Shown: positions 8,304-16,822 of the stretch, in pieces
Position numbering within the stretch: the stretch's first letter is position 1
Layout: every line of letters begins with the position of its first letter
Source: Anaerolineales bacterium
Lineage (GTDB): Bacteria > Chloroflexota > Anaerolineae > Aggregatilineales > J027
Length of the DNA stretch: 64,000 nucleotides
Assembly (NCBI GenBank): GCA_020634155.1
Contig: JACKCI010000002.1
Coordinates: 744,001 to 808,000 of the forward strand
Reading direction: 5' to 3'
Position numbers and translations under genes: made by a program
The notes under the pieces: generated by a model
Told to the model about the DNA's origin: nothing
Database searches by the model: none
Seen by the model: the letters and a program-made list of their open reading frames with translations, nothing else

Positions 8304-8867
8304 TTAGAATAAGGATAACTGAGTCGGCTTATCAAATTCGCTAGGGTCAACCACCTCGCGGCTCCCATCACGCAGGATATGGATAACCTGAATAGCCTCC
8401 TCTGTCACCCGCACATAGGGGTCAAGCAGGGAGCGCGTGATGAGATGGTAGCGGTGGCAATCGTGGGGGGCGGCTTCACTGCACATGATGGCAACCCCGC
8501 CCTCGGTCTCAGCCACGATTTCCAGCAAGCGCTGAATACCTTTGTGGTACCAGTCCTGCTGCATGACAGCCTCATAATCAACCTTTTTGAGGAATTTCTC
8601 GCGGCTGGTGCCTGCTTCGGGGACGGTTTCGGTTTTGTAGACGGACGGGTCATCGGGTTGCCCACCCAAGTATTGCCCCGCATAACGATAACTCAGGCCA
8701 TGCGCCTCAATAAAGGTTTGCAGAGCATCCTTGTTGAAATGCGGCACATATTTGCTGACGGGATGGCTGCGGACATCGACCAACACCATGACACCATGTT
8801 GCTGCAAGAGTGCTAAGAACTCCTCGGCGCTTTGGTTGCTATGCCCGATGGTGTAGAGGGTTAGCAT
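8304..8867 (-). CDS. DUF488 family protein with C-terminal QLSLF motif
   Basis: A 187-aa protein starting at MLTLYTIGHS. An ATG one codon earlier is possible, but AAGGAG is better spaced to the second. Family motifs: Y-T-I-G-H-S at the N-terminus, L-V-D-V-R-S-H-P near residue 31, Y-L-G-G, and C-S-E-A-A-P-H-D-C-H-R near residue 130. The last five residues, QLSLF, match the consensus bacterial sliding-clamp (DnaN) binding motif QL[S/D]LF exactly and at the usual C-terminal position. This hints at recruitment to replication or repair sites, but no enzyme activity can be named. It follows the Wzz-like gene directly (TAG then ATG). Confidence 0.85.
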   Translation of the reverse strand: MLTLYTIGHSNQSAEEFLALLQQHGVMVLVDVRSHPVSKYVPHFNKDALQTFIEAHGLSYRYAGQYLGGQPDDPSVYKTETVPEAGTSREKFLKKVDYEAVMQQDWYHKGIQRLLEIVAETEGGVAIMCSEAAPHDCHRYHLITRSLLDPYVRVTEEAIQVIHILRDGSREVVDPSEFDKPTQLSLF

Positions 8868-8870
8868 CAT

Positions 8871-9593
8871 CTACTCCTTGGGCACACTTGCCAATACAAC
8901 CAACCCCGCGTTTTCGAGGTCATCCGTCGCGTAGATAGTCTGGTCGAGATAAGCCGCAAGGAAAGCTAAAGCTACACCAAAAACCAAGCCGATAAACACA
9001 CGCACAAAGGGCTGTAGACGGGTCGTGAGAGGCGGTGCGGTCTGTACCACTTCGACCTCATCCAGCGGAATGATAATCGCGGGCGAGGAGGCCAATTGCG
9101 GGAAATAGTCTTGGCTCTGAGTCTGCAATATCTCAATAGCAACAGCGGCAATCTGCTCCAACTCAGCCTTGTTATCCCAGCCAATAGCGACCTGCAAAAT
9201 GCTGCGATTGGCATCGGCGGCAAAAGCACGGCGCAGGTCGTCACTATTGACCTCTAGACCTTGGGCGGTCAACTCACGGCTGACGGCATCGGCAAAACTG
9301 GTGCTGGTAATCCATTGGGGTAGATTGAATACAAGGTATTCGGAGGCCAGCCAAGGTACATAGGCGGTATCCTCATAGCTCCCACTGCGTGCTTGGGGGT
9401 CGGTGGCAGCGGCAAGGGCATTCTCCGCGCTGGGTGGGGCGGCAGCCGTAAAGCGAATAGTCGTGCCATAGGTCACAGGTGGCGAAATCGCATCAGGCAA
9501 AGCGGGTAAGGCCCACAGCATGGTAATCACAACAGGCACCGCTATCAGCCACCACCAGCGGCGCAGCACCGTCCAAATGAGATTCAGTTCCAA
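8871..9593 (-). CDS. Wzz/capsular polysaccharide biosynthesis-type membrane protein
   Basis: A 240-aa protein with a Wzz-like layout. It has a short cytosolic N-terminus (MELNLIWTVLRRWWW), TM1 at about residues 15-30, a large outside domain with Ala/Pro-rich start and alpha-helical part, and TM2 near residues 198-215 (VFIGLVFGVALAFLAAYLD). It ends in the short tail T-D-D-L-E-N-A-G-L-V-V-L-A-S-V-P. Similarity to the second Wzz-like protein at 6382-7032 is in layout only. It lies between a glycosyltransferase (3 bp) and the DUF488 pair, without an adjacent kinase partner. It probably sets export or chain length of a surface glycan. Confidence 0.7.
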   Translation of the reverse strand: MELNLIWTVLRRWWWLIAVPVVITMLWALPALPDAISPPVTYGTTIRFTAAAPPSAENALAAATDPQARSGSYEDTAYVPWLASEYLVFNLPQWITSTSFADAVSRELTAQGLEVNSDDLRRAFAADANRSILQVAIGWDNKAELEQIAAVAIEILQTQSQDYFPQLASSPAIIIPLDEVEVVQTAPPLTTRLQPFVRVFIGLVFGVALAFLAAYLDQTIYATDDLENAGLVVLASVPKE

Positions 9594-9596
9594 AGT

Positions 9597-10682
9597 CTAC
9601 TCCTTCGCAACCAAGGCCTGCTCAATGAAGGCCGAAAGTTGCGTTTTAAATACACGGCTATCGAAGCGCAGGGCGTGGTCTCGACAGTCAGTTGGGTTAT
9701 AGCGTGTTGCATCGAAATTTTGCAACACCGCCATCAAAGACTCAACGGTGGGTTCTTCAAAAAACTCGCCCGTGACACCTGCCAGCACCGTATCCAGTGC
9801 CCCGCCACCCTTAAAGGCAATTACTGGGCGTCCGGCGGCTTGGGCTTGGACAGGAGTGATGCCGAAATCCTCCAAGCCGGGGAAGATAAAGGCCTTAGCG
9901 CGGGCAAATAACTCTGGCAGCGCCTCATTGGGTACATAGCCAAGAAATTCAACGGTTGGCCCCGCCATCGCTTGCAGGCGTTCAAGGTCACGTCCCCGCC
10001 CCGCAACTTTGAGCGGCAAGCCCAGACGGGTACAGGCCTGCACCGCCAAATCAACCCGCTTATAAGGGATAAGGCGTCCGAGGCTCAAGAAATAATCATC
10101 GGGCTGACCAACGGGTTGGAAGCGCTCAGTCTCAACGGGTGGGTAGATAATCACCGAGTCACGGTCATAATAGTGTTGGATGCGTTGCTGAATCTCGGTG
10201 CTAATGGCGATAAAGTGGTCAACACGCTGGGCGGCTTGGTAATCCCAACGCTTGAGGTAGCCAACCAGAGGACGTAACAAGGCACGGGCGGGTCTGGGTA
10301 CATTTTCGCGCTCCATATAGGCTTCGTATTGCCACACATAGCGCGTCGGGGCCAGACAATAGCAGATATGCACCGCCTCAGTATTCAAGCCATGACAAAA
10401 GCCACTTTTGTTAGACAGCACCACATCGACATCCTGCACATGCAGTCCCCGCCATGCCAAGGGATAGAGAGGGAAGTAAAGCTGATGCTTTTGGTGAATC
10501 AACGGCAAGCGGTCAATCCATAGGGTATGGAGATTCCACGCTTGCCACTCAGGGGGCATTTTGTCGTGCCAGTAAATACTGGTGTAGATGGGTGCTTGGG
10601 GGTACATCTCCACAAGGGTTTTGAGGACATCCTCGGCACCCCCAAGCTGATTGAGCCAATCATGAACAAGTGTCAGTCGCAT
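9597..10682 (-). CDS. Glycosyltransferase, GT4/GT1 type (GT-B fold)
   Basis: A 361-aa cytosolic enzyme that likely transfers a sugar from a nucleotide donor to a membrane-linked glycan. The N-terminal H-D-W-L-N-x-x-G-G-A-E and the C-terminal donor domain (SLGRLIPYKRVDLAVQA; F-P-G-L-E-D-F-G-I-T-P-V-Q-A-Q-A-A-G-R-P-V-I-A-F) define the family. In the usual E-x7-E motif the second Glu is Gln here, a variation that may alter nucleotide contacts. The G-G-G-A-L-D-T-V loop after it is like WbaZ-type mannosyltransferases. It sits between PP2C (9-bp gap) and the Wzz-like gene. Donor and acceptor are unknown. Confidence 0.88.
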   Translation of the reverse strand: MRLTLVHDWLNQLGGAEDVLKTLVEMYPQAPIYTSIYWHDKMPPEWQAWNLHTLWIDRLPLIHQKHQLYFPLYPLAWRGLHVQDVDVVLSNKSGFCHGLNTEAVHICYCLAPTRYVWQYEAYMERENVPRPARALLRPLVGYLKRWDYQAAQRVDHFIAISTEIQQRIQHYYDRDSVIIYPPVETERFQPVGQPDDYFLSLGRLIPYKRVDLAVQACTRLGLPLKVAGRGRDLERLQAMAGPTVEFLGYVPNEALPELFARAKAFIFPGLEDFGITPVQAQAAGRPVIAFKGGGALDTVLAGVTGEFFEEPTVESLMAVLQNFDATRYNPTDCRDHALRFDSRVFKTQLSAFIEQALVAKE

Positions 10683-10691
10683 CTAGTCCCC

Positions 10692-12941
10692 TTAACCACC
10701 CTCCGGTGTATCCGATGGTGGTGGTACGGGTGTATTGGACGGTGGTGGAACAGGTGTATTGGATGGCGGCGGCACTGGTGTATTGGATGGTTGTGGCGTG
10801 TTGGTTGGCTGTGGTGTGTTGGTATTGGTGGGTTGCGGTGTATTGGTGGGCTGTGGCGTGTTGGTTGGCTGTGGTGTGTTTGTTTTGGTGGGTTGCGGTG
10901 TATTGGTGGGCTGTGGCGTGTTAGTAGGCTGTGGTGTATTCGTTGGTGGGACAGGTGTATTGGTGGGGCGTGGCGTGTTGGTTGGTACTGGACAGCCACC
11001 ATTGCTCGCTGGTCCGGACTGGTTTGGACAATTATCGTCCTCGTCTGGCACACCGTCATTGTCTGCATCAGGTAGCGGACAACCACCATTACTCACTGGT
11101 CCAAAGACGAACCGACAACTATCTTGGCTATCAATCACCCCATCCCCATCTGAATCGGTTGCTGACCGCGTATTGGTAGCACGGATGGTTGGAGTTGGGG
11201 TACGGGTGGCAGGCCGTCGAGTGGCAGTGAAGGTTGGGGTGGGTGTTGGGATATAAGACCCTGCACAAGTCTGCCCAATGACGGTACCCGGTGCATTAAA
11301 AGCCTTTAGCATCTCATCGAAGCGCGTTGCATCGGTAATGCTGATGGGCGCAGTGGATGGAACAAGGTCACGCCCGTCAATTTCGATGGTCAACACATCC
11401 CCTTCAGCGATGCCAATGGGGTCAACACCACGCTGGAGATTGTAACTGCAACTGCCTGAAAAACAGGCGACACGGATGATGTCGGAAGCCTGAGCCACTG
11501 ACATACATGACCCACTCACAAAGAAACGGGCGCTTGGGGCGGCAGAGACTTCAATCTCGGTTCCTTGACGATAACCTTGGGTCTGAATGAAGACTTCCCC
11601 ATCTTCGTGCATCAGAAACTCGATCTTATCATCGGTCACCGATAAGAATTGCCCACCACTGTTCGGCATAAAGAAGAAATAACCGAGTTTCTCACTAGCG
11701 ATGAATTCACCAATAGAGACATAAAACCCAGCCGCATCAGATTGTAGGACATCGCGTTCGCTGATGACTTGACTTGCGCCAGAGGTATCAATGCGGTGCC
11801 CCGCTTGGCCGGGGCCGAGGGTAGGTAGTGAGGTGGTTGTTGGAGAGGGTGTTGGGGTAGGCGACGGTGTTTGCGATGGCGTCGGCGTATAGGCTTCCTC
11901 AGTTAATTTGAGTGCAGTGGCTTCTTGAATGCCTTGCGCCACCGCAGTAAGCTCACTGGAGGTTTGTTCAAGTTCGCTTCCCTGTTGGCGGAATAAGAAG
12001 ACAGCCCCAGCAATAAGCGCCATAATGACCAGCACCAAGGGGATGGCAACTTTGGGTGGGATGCCAAAACGGGTAACACCATCCAAAGTGGAACGGCGTG
12101 CTGGTGAATCGACAAACATCAGCGCAACCGAGGCGTTGTCATGGGTACCCCGTCGTAGGGCATAGCTGAGGTAGAGCTTGGCAACCCGCTCCGGTTCCTC
12201 TTCTAAAGCATGTTGAATAAATTCTTCATCGCGGACAAAGGGTAAACCAGTCTCATCAAGGTCAGTCAAGCCATCCGAGCAGGCAAAGAGGGTATCGCCT
12301 TCTTCAAGCGCAATGCCCGCCTTGCCGCGTTGCCGTGCCTGTTCCATACTGACCGCGTTGTAATAAAAGCCTATATCGACCTCCACCTCGGCCTTAATGC
12401 CAATGGCGCGGGTCAAGTGGGAAGCGTTGGGGCGGTTATAGGCTTGGTCGGGGGTAGCTTGCCCCCGCAAAATCATTTCATTAGCGACATTGTGTTCAGT
12501 ATTGAGACGCTTAATTTGCCCATCCCGAATCAGGAATATCCCACTATCCCCTACGCTGGCAATATAGAGACGACCATAGGGAGTCTGCCCGTCAAAGTGG
12601 ACACACAGCATGGCAATTGTTGACTTGCCACTCGTCGAGTCATGAAAAACTTTGCGGTTGGCATTCTCAATCGCGGTTGTCATGAGGCGTGGCACAATTG
12701 TATCCGTGCTGCGCTTCATGAACTCAATGGTTTCATTAGCCGTCATGAACGCCGCACGTTCACCGGATTTGACCCCGCCCACCCCATCGCAGACCATCGC
12801 CACTTGGAGCCATAGCCCGCCAGCGGTGACGAACTCCTCAGTCATTGGCACATCTTCAAGCAGTTCGCGGGGGCCGGGGTCAGCGGCAATGGCGGCACGA
12901 ATATAGGGATTGCTGTACTCTTGCTGCTGGTTGTTGTACAT
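10692..12941 (-). CDS. PP2C-type Ser/Thr phosphatase with TM segment, TSP3-like calcium repeats and PTNTP tail
   Basis: A 749-aa protein, starting at MYNNQQQEYS with GGAG upstream; a start 17 codons earlier would overlap the upstream gene. Residues about 45-300 form a PP2C domain: V-C-D-G-V-G-G, S-V-G-D-S-G, A-C-S-D-G-L-T-D and the terminal D-N-A-S-V-A-L. A TM helix (PLVLVIMALIAGAVFLF) follows. The outside part has Thr/Pro linkers, an all-beta segment, two calcium-binding D-x-D-x-D-G thrombospondin type-3-like repeats (DSDGDGVIDSQDSC; DADNDGVPDEDDNC) and about 95 residues of Pro-Thr-Asn-Thr-Pro repeats. It probably dephosphorylates Ser/Thr proteins in the cytosol while reading the wall or outside. 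It lies 8 bp after the FHA gene; no Ser/Thr kinase gene is in the window. Confidence 0.85.
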   Translation of the reverse strand: MYNNQQQEYSNPYIRAAIAADPGPRELLEDVPMTEEFVTAGGLWLQVAMVCDGVGGVKSGERAAFMTANETIEFMKRSTDTIVPRLMTTAIENANRKVFHDSTSGKSTIAMLCVHFDGQTPYGRLYIASVGDSGIFLIRDGQIKRLNTEHNVANEMILRGQATPDQAYNRPNASHLTRAIGIKAEVEVDIGFYYNAVSMEQARQRGKAGIALEEGDTLFACSDGLTDLDETGLPFVRDEEFIQHALEEEPERVAKLYLSYALRRGTHDNASVALMFVDSPARRSTLDGVTRFGIPPKVAIPLVLVIMALIAGAVFLFRQQGSELEQTSSELTAVAQGIQEATALKLTEEAYTPTPSQTPSPTPTPSPTTTSLPTLGPGQAGHRIDTSGASQVISERDVLQSDAAGFYVSIGEFIASEKLGYFFFMPNSGGQFLSVTDDKIEFLMHEDGEVFIQTQGYRQGTEIEVSAAPSARFFVSGSCMSVAQASDIIRVACFSGSCSYNLQRGVDPIGIAEGDVLTIEIDGRDLVPSTAPISITDATRFDEMLKAFNAPGTVIGQTCAGSYIPTPTPTFTATRRPATRTPTPTIRATNTRSATDSDGDGVIDSQDSCRFVFGPVSNGGCPLPDADNDGVPDEDDNCPNQSGPASNGGCPVPTNTPRPTNTPVPPTNTPQPTNTPQPTNTPQPTKTNTPQPTNTPQPTNTPQPTNTNTPQPTNTPQPSNTPVPPPSNTPVPPPSNTPVPPPSDTPEGG
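10740..10985 (-). repeat. Tandem coding repeat for the PTNTP tail of the PP2C protein
   Basis: Degenerate tandem copies with an 18-bp theme (on the plus strand, like TTGGTGGGCTGTGGCGTG with small changes) encode alternating T-N-T-P-Q-P and T-N-T-P-V-P-P units. Some units are interrupted by T-K-T-N-T-P or carry Ser for Thr. Such repeats expand and contract by slippage, so tail length probably varies between strains. Confidence 0.85.
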
Positions 12942-12949
12942 AGTGGCTC

Positions 12950-15241
12950 CTATTGGTTCACCCAATCGTCGTCGGCATTCACTTGGCCCCAATCATCCCA
13001 ATCTGAGCGTTGTGGTTGCGGTGGTTGCTGTTGGTACGGCTGCTGATACGGATTCTGGTAGGGTTGAATCGGTGGCTGGGCATAGGGTTGTTGTGCAGGC
13101 GGTGGTGGCGCGGCGGGTTGGCTCGGTGCAGGTGCTGCTGCATCATCATAGGTTTGGGTTTTACCCATGTGCCAATTCTGTTTGGCACCAATGGGTTGAG
13201 CAGGCGGACCGCCCTCGTCTTCCACCATCGTCTTATGCAGACCACCACCACCGCCACCGGCAACCTTTTGTTGCGGGAAGAAGCGGAACTGGAAGGAAAT
13301 AGAAGCATCTTTACCTAATTGGACAAGGGCCTGTGGAGGGAGAACTGTCTCAATGTTTGGCGCAAGTCGTTGTCCATTGAGATAGGTGCCATTGGTTGAG
13401 CCTAAGTCCATGATGCGGAATTGCCCATTGCTAAAACTAATTTGGCAGTGGCGCGAACTCACGTTACGGAAGCCAGTTGTCTCTAGCTGAATATCTGGCC
13501 CCGCCTCACGCCCAATCACAAAGACGGGTTTTTCCATGGGTGTCATCTGACCCTTGAGTGGCCCAGCAAGAACTTCCAGTTGGGCGATTGGCCCCGCCAC
13601 TTGTCCATCGGTGCCGCTAATAACCGTCTTGTTCAGATTGGCGGGAACCTGATGGCGTCCAGTCATGGTATTCATGGCCCCCATCATCGTTTCTTGCACA
13701 CCATAGGTGACATAACGCAAGCGCCGTTGTTGAATCAAGACCAGTACAAACATAATGAAGATGACCCCACCCAGTACCCCGACGATAGCAAGCACCGGAA
13801 TACCCTTATCTGATGAAGTATCCTCGGCAACTTCGTTATCGGCAGTGGCTGGTGCCGATGTGGGTATCGCAACATTGGGTACCACCCCATCCGGCACCTC
13901 AATAACTGGTGCGGTAGGGTTATTAGCTGCGGGAGGCACAACAACCCCACCTACTTCAGGGTTAACAATACTGATGGATACGTTAACAGTTGGGCTGATG
14001 GCCTCTTTGCCGTAGCTGTCTGTAACTCGCACGGCCAGCGCGACCGCTAGTTGCTGACTAACGCCATCGGCTCCATAGTCGCTCAAATCCCAAATCAAAC
14101 GGATAACGTTATCATTATCCACAAAGGGATCGATTTCTGTCTCAACCACTTGCCCCTCAATGATTAATTCCGCTTGGGTGATAGCACGCGAAACATCGCC
14201 CGGAAGGATAACTTGTGCCTCAACGGTTTGGGTGGCTGGCCCAAGTGGGCTGCCCGCCTCGCCTTGAGGACTGCGAACAATGGGGCTGCTATCGGTGGGA
14301 TTGAGGATAGCCACCAGTGGTGGGTCTATAACGGGTGGTGTATAGCTGAAACTGCCGCCTGCGCTCTGTTCATTGGCGTTGACCGTGACTTGTACGGCGC
14401 GTTCCCCTTCGGTGACTTCCTCCGAGGTATAGGCCAGCTTATAGACCATACGGCCTGCTTGCATATTTTCGAATAAAGAGCGCACGCCGTTAGCGTTGCT
14501 GTTATCATAACCCGCATACCCACCGCGCCCTTGTTCCGCCATTGACTGGAAAAAGTTGCCATAACTGGAGTAATTGCCGGGCGTATAGGCATGGATGGTA
14601 TTAATGGGGAAGCCGTAGCGGGTGAACATGGTCTCACCAATCGAGCTAAACTCTTCTAGACGTCCGGTGAGGTTTCCCGGATAGGCCCCAATGACAAGGA
14701 TTTGCCCGCTTTGCCCATATTCCACAAGCTTTTGGGCGGCTTGTTCAATACCATTGCTATAGATATTGGTACCCGCTGGACTGGATAGCCCTTCGATGAG
14801 GGCTTCGATTTCTTCGCGGGTGGTCGCTTCGCTTAGGTTTGCTTGACGATTACGCATGACAACAAAGGCCACGCGGTCACCGTCACGATAGAAGTTATTT
14901 TCCACACTAAAATAGGTACGGAGGGCTGTCTTCATCGGAGATAAGTAGACGGTTTCTGGTACCGCTGCATTGGAGAGGTCAACCACAACACCGAGATTCA
15001 GTGGCCCTTCGGTTGGCTCTAAACTTAGGTCTTTGGGAGTATCACCGCTAATCGTAAAATTCTCAGTGGTGAGACCCAACACGGGTTGCCCATTTTGATA
15101 CACCCCAAGGGTCAAATCCACCGCGGGGAATTCAACATTTTGCGCGAGAATACTGACCGTGAGTGTGCCACCGTCTTGGGCATGGACAAAGGGTATCCCC
15201 AAAGCGAGGAGTAGCACAATGATTAAATATCGCTTCATCAT
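12950..15241 (-). CDS. VWA domain-TM-FHA domain receptor-like protein
   Basis: A 763-aa protein. A Sec signal peptide (YLIIVLLLALGIPFVHAQDG) leads to a beta domain and a von Willebrand A-like domain (from V-V-D-L-S-N-A, a partial MIDAS of D-x-S type, to about residue 290). A further Ig-like part follows, then a TM helix (VLAIVGVLGGVIFIMFVLVLIQ, about residue 490) and a cytosolic FHA domain near 560-660. The FHA phosphothreonine-binding residues are present: G-R, S-S-R-H, L-G-S-T-N-G-T-Y-L-N-G. The tail is Gln/Pro-rich. It likely binds a phospho-Thr partner in the cytosol and a ligand or surface outside. It is the first gene of a tight minus-strand run; the next gene is PP2C, which would oppose the missing kinase. 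The first of two Met codons is chosen. Confidence 0.88.
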   Translation of the reverse strand: MMKRYLIIVLLLALGIPFVHAQDGGTLTVSILAQNVEFPAVDLTLGVYQNGQPVLGLTTENFTISGDTPKDLSLEPTEGPLNLGVVVDLSNAAVPETVYLSPMKTALRTYFSVENNFYRDGDRVAFVVMRNRQANLSEATTREEIEALIEGLSSPAGTNIYSNGIEQAAQKLVEYGQSGQILVIGAYPGNLTGRLEEFSSIGETMFTRYGFPINTIHAYTPGNYSSYGNFFQSMAEQGRGGYAGYDNSNANGVRSLFENMQAGRMVYKLAYTSEEVTEGERAVQVTVNANEQSAGGSFSYTPPVIDPPLVAILNPTDSSPIVRSPQGEAGSPLGPATQTVEAQVILPGDVSRAITQAELIIEGQVVETEIDPFVDNDNVIRLIWDLSDYGADGVSQQLAVALAVRVTDSYGKEAISPTVNVSISIVNPEVGGVVVPPAANNPTAPVIEVPDGVVPNVAIPTSAPATADNEVAEDTSSDKGIPVLAIVGVLGGVIFIMFVLVLIQQRRLRYVTYGVQETMMGAMNTMTGRHQVPANLNKTVISGTDGQVAGPIAQLEVLAGPLKGQMTPMEKPVFVIGREAGPDIQLETTGFRNVSSRHCQISFSNGQFRIMDLGSTNGTYLNGQRLAPNIETVLPPQALVQLGKDASISFQFRFFPQQKVAGGGGGGLHKTMVEDEGGPPAQPIGAKQNWHMGKTQTYDDAAAPAPSQPAAPPPPAQQPYAQPPIQPYQNPYQQPYQQQPPQPQRSDWDDWGQVNADDDWVNQ

Positions 15242-15268
15242 AAAGTACCGCCTTGATCTGATTCTCGA

Positions 15269-15282
15269 ACACTTTTAAGTGT
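15269..15282. promoter_or_regulatory. Short inverted repeat upstream of the VWA-FHA gene
   Basis: ACACTT-TT-AAGTGT has perfect 6-bp arms, 28 bp before the receptor gene start and just after the end of the MFS gene. It could be an operator or a small terminator; no run of T follows on either strand. Confidence 0.3.
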
Positions 15283-15298
15283 AGTAGACTCTTCAAAC

Positions 15299-16822
15299 TT
15301 ACTCAACAGCCGCCATCCGTTTTTCAATTGTGAGGGCGGCAAGTCCCGCGCTCAACCATGCCCAACTGGCGGCAATGGCGCACACCACCCGAAAGGTATC
15401 AATGAACGCCCAGTGAATAGCCCCTTGAACGGCTGCTGTGGTTTTGGTCGGCAAATCAGGGGGAACTTGGGCTGCTGCCAATTTAACGGCTTCTCCATCG
15501 AGCCATGCGATGGCATCGTCAGAGAGCGTGATTTTGTCGGTACGCGCTTCAAGGGAATGCTTAAAAATCCCCAGCGCCAGCGCCCCCAAAATGGCAATTG
15601 CCAACACTCCGGCTGTGCGGGCTACTGCGTTATTGACTCCTGACGCCACGCCTGCCTTGCGCGAGGAGACTGACCCCATCACAGCAGTGGTCAATGGGGC
15701 TACTGTAATGCCCATCCCCACACCAAGCATGATTGCCCCCGGAAAAAAACTCGTCCAATAGCTGTTAGGGCCATCAGTCTGACCGATTAAGGCAAACAGC
15801 GCAAAGCCGCATCCCACAATGATTGGCCCAATGGTGAGAGGCAAGCGCGGCCCATAGCGGTCAACCAAGCCCCCCGCCCAGCGCGACATCACTGTTAATA
15901 TGACCGCAAAAGGCAATAAGGCAAAACCTGCCTCACTCTGCCGATAGCCCTGTACCTGCACCAAATTGAGGGGGATGAAGAACACCGCTCCCGCCAAGGC
16001 CGCATACAAAAACAGGGTCATCATGTTGGTACCCGCAAAGGTGCCTGATTTAAACAAGTCAAGATTGACCATTGGGTGTGGACTATTGGCCTCTGTCCAT
16101 ACAAAGGCGGCAAGGCTCCCCACCCCAATAGCGATAAACAGGGTTGCCCACAGTGACACGGTGCCTTCACCCGCTTGAATAAGGCCATAGCTAAGGGCCG
16201 CCAATCCAAGGGTAGCAAATACTGCCCCGCGCCCATCAATCTGCCGAGCGCTGTCTTCATCACGGCTTTCAGGAACATGATGCCATAGAATGGCTAGTGT
16301 GATGAGCGCGAGTGGCAGATTGATAAAGAATATACCCCGCCAAAAACCAATATCAGCTAACCAACCACCTAACACAGGGCCAAGAATGGTGGTCAAGGTG
16401 CTAAAGGCCGACCATGTGCCGATGGCCCGTCCACGTGTGGTGACCGGAAAAAACGCGGAAATAATCGAGAGGCTACCCGGTACCATCAATGCCCCACCGA
16501 TTCCTTGCAACATCCGTGCGCCAATCAAAAAAGTGATGGTCGGTGCGACCCCGCACAACAAGGAGGCCACTGCAAATATTACAATGCCAATCATGAAGAT
16601 AAGTTTGCGCCCATAGCGGTCACCCAATGACCCGCCAACCAAGATGAGGGCTGCCAAAGGCAGAGCATAGGCATTCACCACCCATAGCAACTCGGCACCC
16701 GTCGCGCCAAGGTCTTCTTGGAGGGTCGGCAAGGCGACATTGAGGGCTGAACCATCAATAAAGGCCATACTAGAGGCCAGAATGGTTGAGACTAAAACCC
16801 AAAATCCTGTATCACGTTTCAA
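15299..16822 (-). CDS. MFS transporter, DHA2 (EmrB/QacA-like) family
   Basis: A 507-aa inner-membrane protein with about 14 hydrophobic segments, the size and number of the drug:H+ antiporter-2 family. The motif D-R-Y-G-R-K (GSLGDRYGRKLIF) marks the loop between TM2 and TM3. Motif C-like G-P-V-L-G-G-W-L-A-D lies in TM5, and a second cytosolic G-L-V-D-R-Y-G-P-R sits in the C-terminal half. The start ATG overlaps the stop of the response regulator (ATGA), so export is probably switched on by the two-component pair upstream. Likely substrate is a toxic compound or antibiotic; it cannot be specified. The protein ends in the cytosol (TIEKRMAAVE). Confidence 0.9.
   Translation of the reverse strand: MKRDTGFWVLVSTILASSMAFIDGSALNVALPTLQEDLGATGAELLWVVNAYALPLAALILVGGSLGDRYGRKLIFMIGIVIFAVASLLCGVAPTITFLIGARMLQGIGGALMVPGSLSIISAFFPVTTRGRAIGTWSAFSTLTTILGPVLGGWLADIGFWRGIFFINLPLALITLAILWHHVPESRDEDSARQIDGRGAVFATLGLAALSYGLIQAGEGTVSLWATLFIAIGVGSLAAFVWTEANSPHPMVNLDLFKSGTFAGTNMMTLFLYAALAGAVFFIPLNLVQVQGYRQSEAGFALLPFAVILTVMSRWAGGLVDRYGPRLPLTIGPIIVGCGFALFALIGQTDGPNSYWTSFFPGAIMLGVGMGITVAPLTTAVMGSVSSRKAGVASGVNNAVARTAGVLAIAILGALALGIFKHSLEARTDKITLSDDAIAWLDGEAVKLAAAQVPPDLPTKTTAAVQGAIHWAFIDTFRVVCAIAASWAWLSAGLAALTIEKRMAAVE

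Noticed and set aside
10740..10985. Repeat array that could be mistaken for CRISPR
   Set aside because: Units are about 18 bp, contiguous, degenerate, without unique spacers, and code for protein in frame.
10527..11256. Plus-strand open frames of 173-182 codons rich in Trp, Cys and Gly
   Set aside because: They are the mirror of the PTNTP/T-P coding repeats of the PP2C gene on the other strand; composition is absurd for a protein and no ribosome site is present.
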